From an uncultured Prevotella sp. (GTDB lineage Bacteria; Bacteroidota; Bacteroidia; Bacteroidales; Bacteroidaceae), in assembly GCA_937877685.1 (NCBI GenBank), contig CALFGU010000147.1:1-22367 (forward strand): DNA of 22,367 bases, read 5' to 3'. The translations under genes were made by a program, and so were the position numbers. How positions within the stretch are numbered: the first letter of the stretch is position 1; each line of letters starts with the position of its first letter. Below are positions 22,108-22,367 of the stretch, piece by piece. A model generated the notes under the pieces. That model worked only from the letters and a program-made list of their open reading frames with translations. It did no database searches and had not been told where the DNA came from.

Positions 22108-22367
22108 CTAATACCTAAATGTACTACCTCCAAGGAACTCGCGCAACAATGAAGTAGGCGGAAGTGCTTGGATGGAAATAGGATTAAGATATGAAAGGAA
22201 CTTACGCAAGCGTATTGCCTCAGTATATTCGGGCGCACTCTCAGGTACTTCTTCGAGTAAGGGAAGTGCTTGGTCACGAAGCACTCCGAATTCGAAGAGC
22301 ATGGCTGTGTTGATCATCACATCGGCTTCTTCCTGGAAGGGGAATATCCACTTTTCTTCGCCAGCGC
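22108..22367 (-). CDS. Nucleoside (uridine-like) kinase, 3' end only
   Basis: The minus-strand frame is open from the window edge to the stop at 22108, giving 85 residues: AGEEKWIFPFQEEADVMINT, then LFEFGVLRDQALPLLEEVPE, a helix, and PPTSLLREFLGGS near the end. This matches the C-terminus of the ~550-residue Bacteroidetes nucleoside kinase (TGS/ThrRS-like N-terminal part plus uridine-kinase P-loop domain), where 'WIFPFQExADVMxN' and 'LREFLGGS' are conserved. The P-loop lies outside the window. The protein phosphorylates a nucleoside, probably uridine or cytidine. It is on the same strand as ptb, with 102 bp between them and a ptb promoter in that gap. Confidence 0.8.
   Translation of the reverse strand, partial: AGEEKWIFPFQEEADVMINTAMLFEFGVLRDQALPLLEEVPESAPEYTEAIRLRKFLSYLNPISIQALPPTSLLREFLGGSTFRY

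Overview
The window looks like a chromosomal segment of a Bacteroidales bacterium, most like the Prevotellaceae or their relatives; the genus is not settled. The evidence is several lipoproteins with the 'Cys then Ser/Gly/Asp' surface-export pattern (CSDDD, CGGGDDE), promoters of the Bacteroidetes type (-7 box TAnnTTTG, twice with TTG exactly 19 bp upstream), scarce Shine-Dalgarno sequences, and gene families typical of the order (DUF4878 lipoprotein, AAA_14/DUF4143 ATPase, CPA2 antiporter with C-terminal cytosolic domains, the Bacteroidetes nucleoside kinase).

Layout. Positions 1-~775 are a patchwork of short Clostridia-like gene pieces (phage RinA-type regulator, sugar transferase, F420-hydrogenase-beta-like protein, P-type ATPase) joined to the head of a Bacteroidetes lipoprotein; this is most likely an assembly or amplification chimera. 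From ~775 the sequence looks coherent: a large surface lipoprotein (1279-3867, -), a succinate/acetyl-CoA CoA-transferase (4700-6211, +), an OmpA-like/TPR lipoprotein (6300-7994, +), asd (8325-9338, -), and a cation/proton antiporter (9589-11631, +). Then comes an AT-rich DUF4143 ATPase gene (12184-13422, +) sitting between a broken and an intact copy of a small lipoprotein gene, a YiiX-type papain-like hydrolase (13957-14577, -), and two orphan secreted proteins (14705-15598 and 16082-16723, -). A 1.3 kb repeat-rich gap follows. The right end holds a GNAT acetyltransferase, deoC, butyrate kinase, phosphate butyryltransferase and the 3' end of a nucleoside kinase, all on the minus strand.

How the genes fit together. 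The CoA-transferase, phosphate butyryltransferase and butyrate kinase interconvert acyl-CoA, acyl phosphate and short-chain acids, fitting a fermentative anaerobe. deoC and the nucleoside kinase serve nucleoside salvage, and asd serves aspartate-family amino acid synthesis.

The most unusual content is non-coding. Six intergenic arrays have unrelated unit sequences but the same 21-22 bp period, one of them building into an 84-bp (4 x 21) hairpin array. A 124-nt nested palindrome lies at 16958-17081. REP-like CCCCCTCCCCGCC palindromes recur, one interrupted by a small insertion. Two 35-bp repeats exactly 74 bp apart bracket the ATPase promoter.
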